This document shows, piece after piece, positions 28,422 to 38,245 of a stretch of 64,000 bases of DNA. The stretch's first letter is position 1. Each line of letters starts with the position of its first letter. The stretch is from Gillisia sp. (lineage in GTDB: Bacteria > Bacteroidota > Bacteroidia > Flavobacteriales > Flavobacteriaceae), in assembly GCA_024635655.1 (NCBI GenBank), contig JAGXIL010000024.1:124001-188000 (forward strand), in the 5' to 3' direction. The notes under the pieces are model-generated. The model did not search any database, was not told the DNA's origin, and worked only from the letters and a program-made list of their open reading frames with translations. The position numbers were made by a program, and so were the translations under genes.

Positions 28422-30791
28422 ATGAAGAACCAATTAGAGGATTTTCCTTTAGAAATAAAAATAAGTTTTCATAAGATCATTGAGCAATATAAACAGCAGC
28501 TGGAAAATGAGCAGAGCAGTATTGCCAAAAATTACAAAGAGGAAGTCATTGAATATGTTTCTGCATTCCCTAAACTTATTGAAGGCATAGATGATCCTCA
28601 GGACCTCAGAAAATTTCAGGATCCCATAAGAATATTATTGAATGATCTCTTTCCGGTCATCTTGACTGATAATGAAATAAAAACTGCATCCATACCTTTT
28701 CACAACATTATTTTTAATTCTTCCAGGAGGTTTAGAAAGATATTAGAAGACGCCGGCCCGGATTATAGGCTTGAAATGAGAAATATGGATGAGACTATGT
28801 ACTTCATCTTTGGATGTGTACTTATTTTAAATCATCATTATGGATACAATATTGACTTTTCCCGGCCCCTGTATTACGATATACCTGATGAAAACGGGAT
28901 AATCAAACATTACCGCCTTGCACTAAATGCAGATTTTATTGAAATATTACCAGGCAAAACGGCCATAGAGATCACAGAAAAGGATGTTGATCTACTTACT
29001 CAAAATATTGAAGATTTAGCACTCTGGAAAAAGTTGTTTCCTCCCAAAAGCTGGATCTTCAAAGGATTTACAATTTTAAATTTAACCGATGTTACCGTAG
29101 ATGATGCTATCTCTGAACTTAAAGCTACACTTTTACACCAGGAATCATCAACCCCGGGAGAGCTTGTGAAATTTCAGGAGATATTTCGCTCAATTTATAA
29201 AATCCAGGATCTACGGGTAGGATTTACCATTTTTAATAAAAGGGAAATGGTGTTTGAACGTATGAATAATAAAGATGCTAAAAGTTTTATTCTTCATAAA
29301 GAATTAGTGAGTGATTGTAATACAGGGGTTTGCGAGGACTCTTTCAATAAATTAGTTAATCAACAGAGTTATTTTACGATCTCAAATGTTGAAAATTACG
29401 CAAAAGCGACTGGCAACAATTTACTTTCCCAAAACCTGCAAAAGAATAATGTAAAGAGTTGCATTCTTGCGCCTATTGCCAATGGGAATGAACTTTTGGG
29501 AGTATTGGAGTTGGTATCTCAAAGGAAAAATGATCTCAACAGTATAAACGCTATTAAGCTGGATGACATTTTACCTTATATAGTAACCGCGGTGGAGCGC
29601 AATAAAAGTGAGTTTGAAAATAGGGTTAAAGCAGTAATACAAAGCGAATGTACCTCCATTCACCCAAGTGTACTGTGGATCTTTGAAAACGAAGCTAAAA
29701 GGTTTATCAGGGATATGGAGCAGGATGGATTAGCTTCTTTTAAAGATATTACTTTCAAGGATGTTTATCCCCTTTATGGACAAATAGATATCGTTGGTTC
29801 TTCTGAAGCTAGAAATAACGCAATTCAAAAGGATCTTTTACATCAATTGGACGTATTAGAAGAAATTATTGCAGATGCTTATAACAAAGAAAAGTTGCCA
29901 ATTTATGATCAGGTAAGTTTCCGGATCAAAGATTTTAAAGAAGAACTTGAGGATAGTTTGAACGCGGCGAGTGAACAAAAGGTTTTAAATCTCCTTCAGC
30001 GTGAGATAAATCCTATCATGGAGCATATCGGTAAGCAAACAAAAGAACTCCAGGAAATGGTTCAGAAATATGAGGCCGAGTTAAATCCTGAAACCGGAGT
30101 GGTCTACAACCACAGGAAACAATATGATGAAACCGTGCAAAGAATAAATCGTACTATGGCCAGGTTTATTGATAGAAAACAAATAGAAGCCCAAAAAATA
30201 TACCCTCACTATTTTGAAAGGTATAAAACAGATGGGGTAGACCATAATATCTATATAGGAGCCTCTCTCACATATAACAAGCCTTTTAATAAGGTTTACC
30301 TTTACAATCTAAGACTGTGGCAATTGAGCACTATGTGCGAAATGGAAAACAGGTTTTACCAAATACAAAAGTCAACTCCTATAAAATTGGATGCTGCATC
30401 ACTTATATTGGTTTTTAACAGCACCCTTTCTATTCGATACAGAATGGATGAGAAAAAGTTTGATGTTGATGGTACATACAACGCCAGGTACGAAATAATT
30501 AAAAAGAGGATTGACAAGGCTTATATTAAAGATACCGAGGAAAGGATCACAGTAAAGGGAAAAATTGCTATTGTTTACTCCCAGAGCTCAGATGAACGGG
30601 AATATTTAAGGTATGTAAAATACCTTCAAACCAAAAAATATCTAGGTGATGATGTTGAACTTCTGGAACTTGAAGATGTACAGGGAGTTGTGGGGCTAAA
30701 AGCTATAAGAGTAAGTGTGCTCTATACCCCTGATGAGAAAGCCCCAGATCTCACTATAACTTATGATGAATTAGTTAATTATTCTAATTAA
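28422..30791 (+). CDS. GAF domain-containing protein
   Basis: 789 aa; 'VKSCILAPIANGNELLGVLELVSQRKNDLNS' is GAF-like. Confidence 0.65.
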   Translation: MKNQLEDFPLEIKISFHKIIEQYKQQLENEQSSIAKNYKEEVIEYVSAFPKLIEGIDDPQDLRKFQDPIRILLNDLFPVILTDNEIKTASIPFHNIIFNSSRRFRKILEDAGPDYRLEMRNMDETMYFIFGCVLILNHHYGYNIDFSRPLYYDIPDENGIIKHYRLALNADFIEILPGKTAIEITEKDVDLLTQNIEDLALWKKLFPPKSWIFKGFTILNLTDVTVDDAISELKATLLHQESSTPGELVKFQEIFRSIYKIQDLRVGFTIFNKREMVFERMNNKDAKSFILHKELVSDCNTGVCEDSFNKLVNQQSYFTISNVENYAKATGNNLLSQNLQKNNVKSCILAPIANGNELLGVLELVSQRKNDLNSINAIKLDDILPYIVTAVERNKSEFENRVKAVIQSECTSIHPSVLWIFENEAKRFIRDMEQDGLASFKDITFKDVYPLYGQIDIVGSSEARNNAIQKDLLHQLDVLEEIIADAYNKEKLPIYDQVSFRIKDFKEELEDSLNAASEQKVLNLLQREINPIMEHIGKQTKELQEMVQKYEAELNPETGVVYNHRKQYDETVQRINRTMARFIDRKQIEAQKIYPHYFERYKTDGVDHNIYIGASLTYNKPFNKVYLYNLRLWQLSTMCEMENRFYQIQKSTPIKLDAASLILVFNSTLSIRYRMDEKKFDVDGTYNARYEIIKKRIDKAYIKDTEERITVKGKIAIVYSQSSDEREYLRYVKYLQTKKYLGDDVELLELEDVQGVVGLKAIRVSVLYTPDEKAPDLTITYDELVNYSN

Positions 30792-30793
30792 AC

Positions 30794-31978
30794 TTAAGCT
30801 AGGTAAAATGCAATTACAAAGCTTACCACAGATACTATAATTCCTATCATAAATACCGTATAGGTAAGACGTAACAGCATATATTTTCTTTGTAAAACAA
30901 TTCCTAAAAGATGAAGATCCAGCATCATTGATTCGTATACGTAATCCTTATCCTTAATTAATTTGGTAATTCCCCATTTAAACTGCTCAAACGGCATTTT
31001 GTGGAAATTACCAAAAAACAGAAGATTTACCTCCCTTTTTTCCACCTGGTCCTTAGTAAATTCACCGGAGGTTACATTTGGCCTGGTAGACATGATGGAA
31101 AGAATGATAGAGGCTACACTAAAAACTACAAGTATTAATGTAGGGATCAACAGGTGCTTATTGGTCACTGAGTCCAACTGGGGAATAAGATTAGCCAGCG
31201 CCAGAGAAATAATAATAGCATTTACAGATAAAAGAATGTTGGCTTTAGTATCTGCAATATCACTCAGTTTTATGTGATTTCTAAGGGTTACCCTAAAAAG
31301 TGTTTGAATACTTCTTTCCGGATTATTGTTTTTAAACTCTGCTTTTAATCTTGCTTTGGTTTCTTCCTTCTTTAATTTTTGTTCCGTTTTATTCTGTTTT
31401 TCAAGTAAGGAAGAAAGATTTTGGTCTTTACCCGGTTTCCAGTTTTTCACAGCATAAGGAGTATAGTAGTTATGCTTTTCAGTAAAGAGTTTAATATTTT
31501 CATCCAACCATTCTTCGGAGGTATAATTGTGAATATTCATTAATTGAAGTTCCTGTCTTAAAAATTCACTGGTATCTTCAAAGTATTCCTTGGCAAGATG
31601 TGAACTGTCTGCGTCACGAATGATCTTCTCAAGCTTTGTGTTTGGAGTAGAGCTGAATTTAGTTGCACCTATGCATTCCTCAACCATTTCTATAACATCA
31701 TCTGCCACCTGGTTACGGGATAAAAAATCCTTTGCAATTTTAATGCTTTCTTCTTCGTGGCCGTCAAATTTTACCGTGTAGCCTGTATCATGGAACAAGG
31801 CAGCGAGTAGTAAAGCCTGTTCTTCTTTAACATTTAATTCAGAATTCTCAATTAATTCTTTAGTACTTTTAACAACCCTTTGTGTATGGTTGTAATTATG
31901 GTATATAAAGGTATTTGGTAAGTTTTTTTTAAACAATTCCAGAATGAAATTATCTGCTTTATTAATTATGTCAGTCAT
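30794..31978 (-). CDS. HD-domain phosphohydrolase fused to PycTM (DUF5706, Pycsar effector) membrane domain
   Basis: HD motifs 'YNHTQRVVKS', 'LLAALFHDTGYTVKFDGHEEES', 'DADSSHL'; C-terminus 'RNHIKLSDIADTKANILLSVNAIIISLALANLIPQ' plus TM helices matches the PycTM style. Confidence 0.8.
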   Translation of the reverse strand: MTDIINKADNFILELFKKNLPNTFIYHNYNHTQRVVKSTKELIENSELNVKEEQALLLAALFHDTGYTVKFDGHEEESIKIAKDFLSRNQVADDVIEMVEECIGATKFSSTPNTKLEKIIRDADSSHLAKEYFEDTSEFLRQELQLMNIHNYTSEEWLDENIKLFTEKHNYYTPYAVKNWKPGKDQNLSSLLEKQNKTEQKLKKEETKARLKAEFKNNNPERSIQTLFRVTLRNHIKLSDIADTKANILLSVNAIIISLALANLIPQLDSVTNKHLLIPTLILVVFSVASIILSIMSTRPNVTSGEFTKDQVEKREVNLLFFGNFHKMPFEQFKWGITKLIKDKDYVYESMMLDLHLLGIVLQRKYMLLRLTYTVFMIGIIVSVVSFVIAFYLA

Positions 31979-32034
31979 TAACGGGTGATTAATTAGTTGG
32001 CCAAATTACAAAAAAAAACCCCGCCCCTAATTGA

Positions 32035-35000
32035 ATGAAAAAAAATAACATATTTCTAACGTTCCTCTCCTTGCTTGTTTTATATGGATGTGCCACTTCA
32101 GATCCTAAATACAGAGAGGGAGAACCCACAGACAATTTTTCCTACCCGTCCAACAAAAAGATTGAAAAGTCATTTTACCTTATCGGGGATGGTGGATATT
32201 CACCACCCGGAGGTACTTCAGAGGGGTTGATCGCTTTTAAGGATTTCCTGGATTCAGTCAAAGTCACTGCAAATTACACCATATTTTTAGGCGATAATAT
32301 CTATCCTGACGGTATGCCGTTGGAAGATAGTCCCGATCGCGAAGCAGCAGAATATCGACTGGATGCTCAGCTCGATGCTATTGAAAAGTATGACGGAAAT
32401 GTAATTTTTATTCCGGGTAATCATGATTGGTATAATAAAGGTATACCCGGTGTCGAGCGCCAGGAGGAGTATCTTGAAGAACGTTTGGGTGACCAGCTTA
32501 TTTGGTCTCCCAAAACCGGTTGCGGTTTGGAAATCGTAGACATAAGTGATGATATCCAGCTTATAGTTATTGATTCTCAATGGTACTTGACAGATTGGGA
32601 TAATCATCCACTCGTCAATAAAGATTGTGCTGAAATTAAAACCAGGGAAGCCATGTTCCTGGAAGTTGAATCTGAACTGAAAAAGAGTCAAAATAAAACG
32701 GTAATCATCGCTCTGCACCATCCGCTTTTTACCAACGGGGTGCATGGGGGGCAATATAATTTTGATCAGCATCTTTTTCCTTCACAAAAGAAAATACCTG
32801 TGCCCATACTGGGTTCACTGGCTACTTTAATTAGAACCACCGGTGGAGTATCAATTCAGGATGCTCAAAACGAACGTTACAAATCTCTTGTTAAGAGGCT
32901 TCAAACTATTGGGAATAATGCTGAGAGACTAATTTTTGTTTCGGGGCACGAGCACTCGATACAGTACATTGAACATGATAATATTAAACAAATAGTTTCC
33001 GGATCGGGATCTAAGGCAAGTTATGCGACCCTTAGCGATGATGGCCTTTTTGCTTACCCGGGACAAGGTTTCGCGGTCTATGATGTTTTTGAGGACGGAT
33101 CGTCCTGGGCAAGTTTTTATGGCAACGAAAATAACAAAGCCAAGCTCCTTTACCAAAAAGAGGTACATCCTGCACCTGAATATTTTAATACATCCGTTTT
33201 ACCCGAAAGTTTCGCTGAGACCGTTACCACTTCAATTTATCCATTAGATGAAACAGATAAAGGAGATGTTTTTACGACCTTATGGGGAGAAAGGTACAGA
33301 GAGATCTACGGAGAAGAAATTGAATTTAAAACAGCAGATCTGGATACATTGTACGGGGGACTTACACCTATGAGAATGGGTGGCGGACACCAAACTATTT
33401 CCTTAAGAGTTAAAGACAGCCTGGACAGGGAATACAATTTGAGGCGGATCAAAAAAAGTGCGGTGCAGTATATACAAGCGGTAGCTTTTAAGGATAAACC
33501 TGTTGAAGAACAGTTTGAAAATACAGTAGCAGAAGATTTGCTGAAAGATCTATATACCGCTTCGCATCCCTTTGCTTTCTTAGCAGTGCCTACTTTGGCA
33601 GCGGCTGTTAATGTAAATTATACAAATCCTGAAATCTATTACTTACCAAAACAAAAGGGACTGGAAAGATACAACGTAGTTCATGGAGATGATGTGTATA
33701 TGATTGAGGAACGTCCCGAAGAAAACTGGAAAGGAGCTAACAATTTTGGAAATGCCAATCATGATATTGTTAGTACTTCAGGAATGTTTGAGCGGCTTAG
33801 AAGGGATGAGAAGTATGCATTAAATGAAGAAGCCTATGTGAGGGCAAGAATATTTGATATGCTCGTAGGAGATTGGGACAGGCATCAGGATCAATGGCGT
33901 TGGGCAGAAATTGAAGATGAGGAAGGCAATCGCACCTTTGAACCTATTCCAAGGGACAGGGATCAGGTGTTTTCAAACTATGATGGTGCCTTTTTTGGAA
34001 CCTTGCGTGCTTTGGCAGGTTTCTCAAAACAATTTGGAGTTTATGGTGAGGATATAGAAGATGTAAAGTGGTTTAATATTGCTGCTATAGGGCTGGACAG
34101 GGAACTAACCCAAAATGTGGGTAAAGATACCTGGCTGGAGCAGGCAAAATTTATCCAGGAAAATCTTTCTGACGAAGTGATAAGAGAAGCTTTTGAAACA
34201 TTGCCTCCTGAAACCAGAGGAGAGGTTACAGAATCTATAGTAGAAGATCTTAAAGGCAGAAGAGAAAATATTGTGGACATCACAAAAAGATATTATGACC
34301 ATATGGCCAAACTGGCTGTAGTTACGGGAACAGATAAAGACGATTTTGTGGAGATCACAAGATTGCCAAATGGTGAAACTAAGATAAAAATTTCCAGAAT
34401 TAAAGATGGGGAAAAATCTGATGTGGTAAGTGATAAGATATATAAGAAAGATGAGACGGAAGAGATCTGGGTTTATGGTTTAGATGACGATGATATTTTT
34501 GAAGTGACAGGAGATGAAAAGCAGGATCTGATATTTATAAGGGCAATAGGGGGTCATAATAATGATGTTTACAGAGTGGCAGACAATAGTGGGCGCAAAG
34601 TTAAGATCTATGATCACAGGACGAGACCTAATACTGTAGAATCAGCGGGTAATGCAAAGGTACGGCTGCGGGATAATTATGAACAAAATACATTTGATAA
34701 GGATAAAAAGGTTTTTAACTCCGGAACATTTACTCCCGGTTTCGGGTATAATCCTGATGATGGATTTAAAATAGGGCTACAAAATTCATTTGTCACCAAT
34801 GGGTTTAAACGAAATCCTTTTACTGCCAAACATACACTTGCGGCAGGATATTACTTCGCCACCAGTGGTTTTGACCTTGCATATAGAGGAGAGTTTGCAT
34901 ACATTCTGGGTAATTTTAATTTGGCAATTGGAGCATATTATTCAAGTCCCAATTCTGCAAATAACTTCTTTGGTTTTGGAAACGAAACTCAAAACTTTGA

Positions 35001-35763
35001 TGATGAACTGGATTTCGATTATAACAGAACAAGAATCGGTCTTTATGGAGCTGAGGTAGGCTTTGTAAGGAAAACACCTTTTGGAAGTTATTTTGGATAT
35101 ATGGCCAATTTTGAGGGAATAAAAGTTGATGATACAGATGGCAGATTTATTACTGAAGAATTTGAACCACAGGATCCGGAATTCTTTGAAAGAAAATTCT
35201 TCGGAGGTTTAGAAGGTACTTACCGCTACGAAAGTTATGATAATACTTTAAACCCAAGCCGCGGAATGAAATTTGAAATGGTAGCAGGAGGTAAAGCAAA
35301 TCTTGAAGAAGTGAATGATAACTTTGGATATTTTAAACCATATCTTGAATTTTACAATGCCTTAACGCGGAACAGAAAATTAGTTTTAAATACCAGAACT
35401 CAGGCACATTTTAATATAGGAGATGATTATGAATTTTACCAGGCAGCTGTCCTGGGTGGCAATACAGGCCTAAGAGGTTACAGATGGCAACGTTTTACCG
35501 GAAAAACGGCTTTTGCTGCCGGAGCAGACCTTCGGTATAGTTTTAATCAGTTCAAAACTTCTTTTCTGCCCTTTCAAATAGGAATATTCGGAGGTTACGA
35601 CGTTGGAAGGGTTTGGGTGAAAAATGACATTAGTAATGAATGGCACGATAGTTACGGTGGCGGATTTTGGGTAAATAGTGCAGAAGCTGTAAGTGGAACT
35701 TTCAGCTTGTTTGGGAGCGAAGATGGACTCCGGTTTTCTTTTGGATTTGGCCTTAGCTTTTAG
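32035..35763 (+). CDS. calcineurin-like metallophosphoesterase with C-terminal Omp85/surface-antigen-type barrel (lipoprotein)
   Basis: 'IGDGGYSPPGG', 'GDNIYPDG', 'GNHDWYNKG', 'GHEHS'; C-terminal barrel with 'GGNTGLRGYRWQRFTGKTAFAAGADLRYSF' and terminal F; lipobox-like 'LLVLYGCATS'. Confidence 0.85.
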   Translation: MKKNNIFLTFLSLLVLYGCATSDPKYREGEPTDNFSYPSNKKIEKSFYLIGDGGYSPPGGTSEGLIAFKDFLDSVKVTANYTIFLGDNIYPDGMPLEDSPDREAAEYRLDAQLDAIEKYDGNVIFIPGNHDWYNKGIPGVERQEEYLEERLGDQLIWSPKTGCGLEIVDISDDIQLIVIDSQWYLTDWDNHPLVNKDCAEIKTREAMFLEVESELKKSQNKTVIIALHHPLFTNGVHGGQYNFDQHLFPSQKKIPVPILGSLATLIRTTGGVSIQDAQNERYKSLVKRLQTIGNNAERLIFVSGHEHSIQYIEHDNIKQIVSGSGSKASYATLSDDGLFAYPGQGFAVYDVFEDGSSWASFYGNENNKAKLLYQKEVHPAPEYFNTSVLPESFAETVTTSIYPLDETDKGDVFTTLWGERYREIYGEEIEFKTADLDTLYGGLTPMRMGGGHQTISLRVKDSLDREYNLRRIKKSAVQYIQAVAFKDKPVEEQFENTVAEDLLKDLYTASHPFAFLAVPTLAAAVNVNYTNPEIYYLPKQKGLERYNVVHGDDVYMIEERPEENWKGANNFGNANHDIVSTSGMFERLRRDEKYALNEEAYVRARIFDMLVGDWDRHQDQWRWAEIEDEEGNRTFEPIPRDRDQVFSNYDGAFFGTLRALAGFSKQFGVYGEDIEDVKWFNIAAIGLDRELTQNVGKDTWLEQAKFIQENLSDEVIREAFETLPPETRGEVTESIVEDLKGRRENIVDITKRYYDHMAKLAVVTGTDKDDFVEITRLPNGETKIKISRIKDGEKSDVVSDKIYKKDETEEIWVYGLDDDDIFEVTGDEKQDLIFIRAIGGHNNDVYRVADNSGRKVKIYDHRTRPNTVESAGNAKVRLRDNYEQNTFDKDKKVFNSGTFTPGFGYNPDDGFKIGLQNSFVTNGFKRNPFTAKHTLAAGYYFATSGFDLAYRGEFAYILGNFNLAIGAYYSSPNSANNFFGFGNETQNFDDELDFDYNRTRIGLYGAEVGFVRKTPFGSYFGYMANFEGIKVDDTDGRFITEEFEPQDPEFFERKFFGGLEGTYRYESYDNTLNPSRGMKFEMVAGGKANLEEVNDNFGYFKPYLEFYNALTRNRKLVLNTRTQAHFNIGDDYEFYQAAVLGGNTGLRGYRWQRFTGKTAFAAGADLRYSFNQFKTSFLPFQIGIFGGYDVGRVWVKNDISNEWHDSYGGGFWVNSAEAVSGTFSLFGSEDGLRFSFGFGLSF

Positions 35764-35802
35764 ATAAGTTCCCTGATTACTTTCAGAAGATATTAGATAA
35801 CT

Positions 35803-35830
35803 GCCCCTTTTTTTAGAAGGGGCTTTTTTA
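35803..35830 (+). terminator. Rho-independent terminator
   Basis: gccccttttttt aga aggggc + T-run. Confidence 0.65.
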
Positions 35831-36090
35831 TGAAAGTGAAAGAACCCGTTTCAAGAATAATTTTTTCTCATCTTTATTTTGGAAAGGAAAAGCATTTATT
35901 TTATTAATAAATTCTTTTCTCAAAGAAATACAGATTCTGAATATCACCTTACTGTTTTCTCAAACTCATTTAGACTTATTTAAAAAGAAATAGAGATTAA
36001 GCCTTTTGATTTTTTAAGGAGAAGAGAAGAGCTGCTGAGATTGTACCGGAGCAGTTTAATTGATTTTTGGATATTCAGGGGCTAAAAGAT

Positions 36091-36122
36091 AAAAGTCCAT
36101 CCAGGATGAGGATGGAACTTTT
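36091..36122. terminator. hairpin, possible terminator for the minus-strand MscS gene
   Basis: aaaagtccatcc aggatga ggatggaactttt. Confidence 0.5.
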
Positions 36123-36182
36123 ATGGATTTATATCCCAGGCTTTTTTTCAAAAAGAATTGTTTTACCTGTTTTTTTATGTTA

Positions 36183-37070
36183 CTAATTCTCTTCTCCAGG
36201 TTTATTAATGGAAAGTTTATTGGTAAAATCAATAGTTCTGATAGGAAATGGAATATTAATATCATTTTCATCAAACCTTTTCTTAAGAGCAATAATGGCT
36301 TTATTTTTTGCCTGAAGGATATCTCTTTGCTTATTGACATCTGTCCAAAAGCGGACTACAAAATTTATAGAACTATCAGCAAATTCTTTGTACATAAACT
36401 CAACCTCCTCATTTCCTCTTTGAGGGAAAAGGTTTTGCATGGTTTTGATAGTAAGGTCCTGTACAAATTCCAGATCAGAGTTATATGCAACTCCGCAATC
36501 CAGCATTACCCTTGAGCGGCTCGTGCGGCTAAAGTTTTTAAAGGGCTCTTCAATAATCTTTGAATTTGGGATCACAACCAAATTATTATCAGATTCCTTT
36601 ATTACAATGCTTCGCAAATTTATTTCGGTAACAAAACCGGCATAATCATTTGTTTCGATCCAATCTCCAATCTGTAGTTCCGGTAAGAAACTCAAGATCA
36701 CACCAGAAAAGGTGTTATTGAGGGTTCCCTGCAGGGCCAAACCTATTGCTAAACCAACTACCCCGGCACCGGCAAGTACAGATGTTAAAATTGTATTCAG
36801 GTTCAGAATTCCTAAGGCAACAAAAAATCCTATAAGAATAATAATGACCTTAAAAACCTTTACTGTAATTTCTCGTATGGAATCTTGCCGAACTTTTAAT
36901 CTCAGAATTCTGTTTAATCCTTTAGCGGCCAATTTGGCTGCTATAATAAACAGAAAAAATACTAAAATGGCCGTAATAAAATTGGGTAAGCCAAGAATTA
37001 AAGAATCTAACCAACCGGCTAATTTTTCCCATAAATTATTAAAGGACTCATTAATGTCAAACTCTTCCAA
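36183..37070 (-). CDS. small-conductance mechanosensitive ion channel (MscS family)
   Basis: 'VLAGAGVVGLAIGLALQGTLNNTFSGVILSFLPELQIGDWIETNDYAGFVTEINLRSIVIKESDNNLVVIPNSKI'. Confidence 0.93.
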   Translation of the reverse strand: MEEFDINESFNNLWEKLAGWLDSLILGLPNFITAILVFFLFIIAAKLAAKGLNRILRLKVRQDSIREITVKVFKVIIILIGFFVALGILNLNTILTSVLAGAGVVGLAIGLALQGTLNNTFSGVILSFLPELQIGDWIETNDYAGFVTEINLRSIVIKESDNNLVVIPNSKIIEEPFKNFSRTSRSRVMLDCGVAYNSDLEFVQDLTIKTMQNLFPQRGNEEVEFMYKEFADSSINFVVRFWTDVNKQRDILQAKNKAIIALKKRFDENDINIPFPIRTIDFTNKLSINKPGEEN

Positions 37071-37096
37071 GTGCAGTATTTTAGATTAAATGAAGA

Positions 37097-37588
37097 TTAC
37101 GCTGGTTTGTGATTTTGGCTGGTTTTCATTTTCCAGGCATCCAACATCCAGCTTGTTTTTTCCAGTTCCCGGATATAAGCGCCAATGAGGTCAATAGTCC
37201 CTTCATCTCCACCTTTTTCAGCTGCATCTATTACTTTTCGCATTTGATTAAGTATTACCCCATGATCGTCAAGAAGAATTTCTATCATTTTAGTATCAGA
37301 GAGATCTGATGAAGATTCTTTTAAGTTGGAAGATTTTAGGTAATCACTTAAATTACTTGTTGGCTGGAATCGCAAGGTTAATATTCGCTCTGCAATTTCA
37401 TCTACCTTTAATTTTGCATCATCATATAATTCCTCGAATTTTTCGTGAAGATCAAAGAAATTTTTTCCGATAACATTCCAGTGAAAATTTCTAAGTTTTT
37501 GATAATAAATGTGATAATCTGCAAGCAACGTATTAAGCTCCTGAACAGTCTTATTCGTTTTTTCTTCATCTAATCCTAAGTAGCTCAT
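37097..37588 (-). CDS. dps: Dps-family ferritin-like DNA-binding protein
   Basis: 'LLADYHIYYQKLRNFHWNVIGKNFFDLHEKFEELYDDAKLKVDEIAERILTL'. Confidence 0.9.
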   Translation of the reverse strand: MSYLGLDEEKTNKTVQELNTLLADYHIYYQKLRNFHWNVIGKNFFDLHEKFEELYDDAKLKVDEIAERILTLRFQPTSNLSDYLKSSNLKESSSDLSDTKMIEILLDDHGVILNQMRKVIDAAEKGGDEGTIDLIGAYIRELEKTSWMLDAWKMKTSQNHKPA

Positions 37589-37688
37589 AGTTTTTATTTA
37601 TTATTTCTAATTATTCCATACAAAAATACAATAGCACCGACGGTTATGCAATTTTGTCGAGTTTTTTTAGTACTATTTTAACGGGGGA

Positions 37689-38009
37689 TTAATCTACTGG
37701 CCGGTTTGATTTTAAATTAAGTTTATCCAGCATTCCTTTAGATATTTGGCCTCCCGAGATGCCATAACCATCTACCAGTACCCCTTTTTTACCATTATCA
37801 GTGGTAATAGCGTAAAGAATAGCATTGTCGTCGGGATTACTTGGTCCTTCAAATCTTAAGACTTTATCAACATTAAATTGATTGATACTATAAGTCTCTT
37901 CTTCCGATTTAATTTCTATTTTTTCGTCGAGAAGATTAAAATCATATTCATATCCTTCCTCGAGTTTCAATTTATTAATTGCCTGAGATAGTGTTCCGTA
38001 GTCTTTCAT
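37689..38009 (-). CDS. conserved small cytosolic protein of unknown function
   Basis: 106-aa ORF with coding-like composition, no overlapping competitor. Confidence 0.6.
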   Translation of the reverse strand: MKDYGTLSQAINKLKLEEGYEYDFNLLDEKIEIKSEEETYSINQFNVDKVLRFEGPSNPDDNAILYAITTDNGKKGVLVDGYGISGGQISKGMLDKLNLKSNRPVD

Positions 38010-38103
38010 TTGTTGATTTGTTTAATCGTTTAAGATACTCTTGCTTTTGAAGATTCCCAAGGAGAAATCTCTCTTTAGTATAAGTTTAACGCGGGTTGAG
38101 CCT

Positions 38104-38241
38104 TTATCGGTTTTTGCCAGATTTTCTAAAAAATCCGAAGGGGATGGCAAAGAAAATAAACAAATACCAGCCCGTGACCAGACCAATTATAGTTATGGCC
38201 GCAGCTACAAAGTAGAACCAGTACATTCTCAAGAATCTCAT
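38104..38241 (-). CDS. 45-aa putative small membrane protein
   Basis: MRFLRMYWFYFVAAAITIIGLVTGWYLFIFFAIPFGFFRKSGKNR*: two hydrophobic stretches and a basic C-terminus; below the ORF-track length cut-off. Confidence 0.55.
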   Translation of the reverse strand: MRFLRMYWFYFVAAAITIIGLVTGWYLFIFFAIPFGFFRKSGKNR

Positions 38242-38245
38242 GGGA

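Noticed and set aside
36056-36515. ORFs overlapping the 3' end of the MscS gene on both strands
   Set aside because: Overlap a well-supported MscS CDS in other frames; low-complexity hydrophobic shadows.
37689-38009. Specific enzymatic name for the 106-aa protein
   Set aside because: Too short for a phosphoribosyl-pyrophosphate synthetase and lacks its motifs; left as unknown function.
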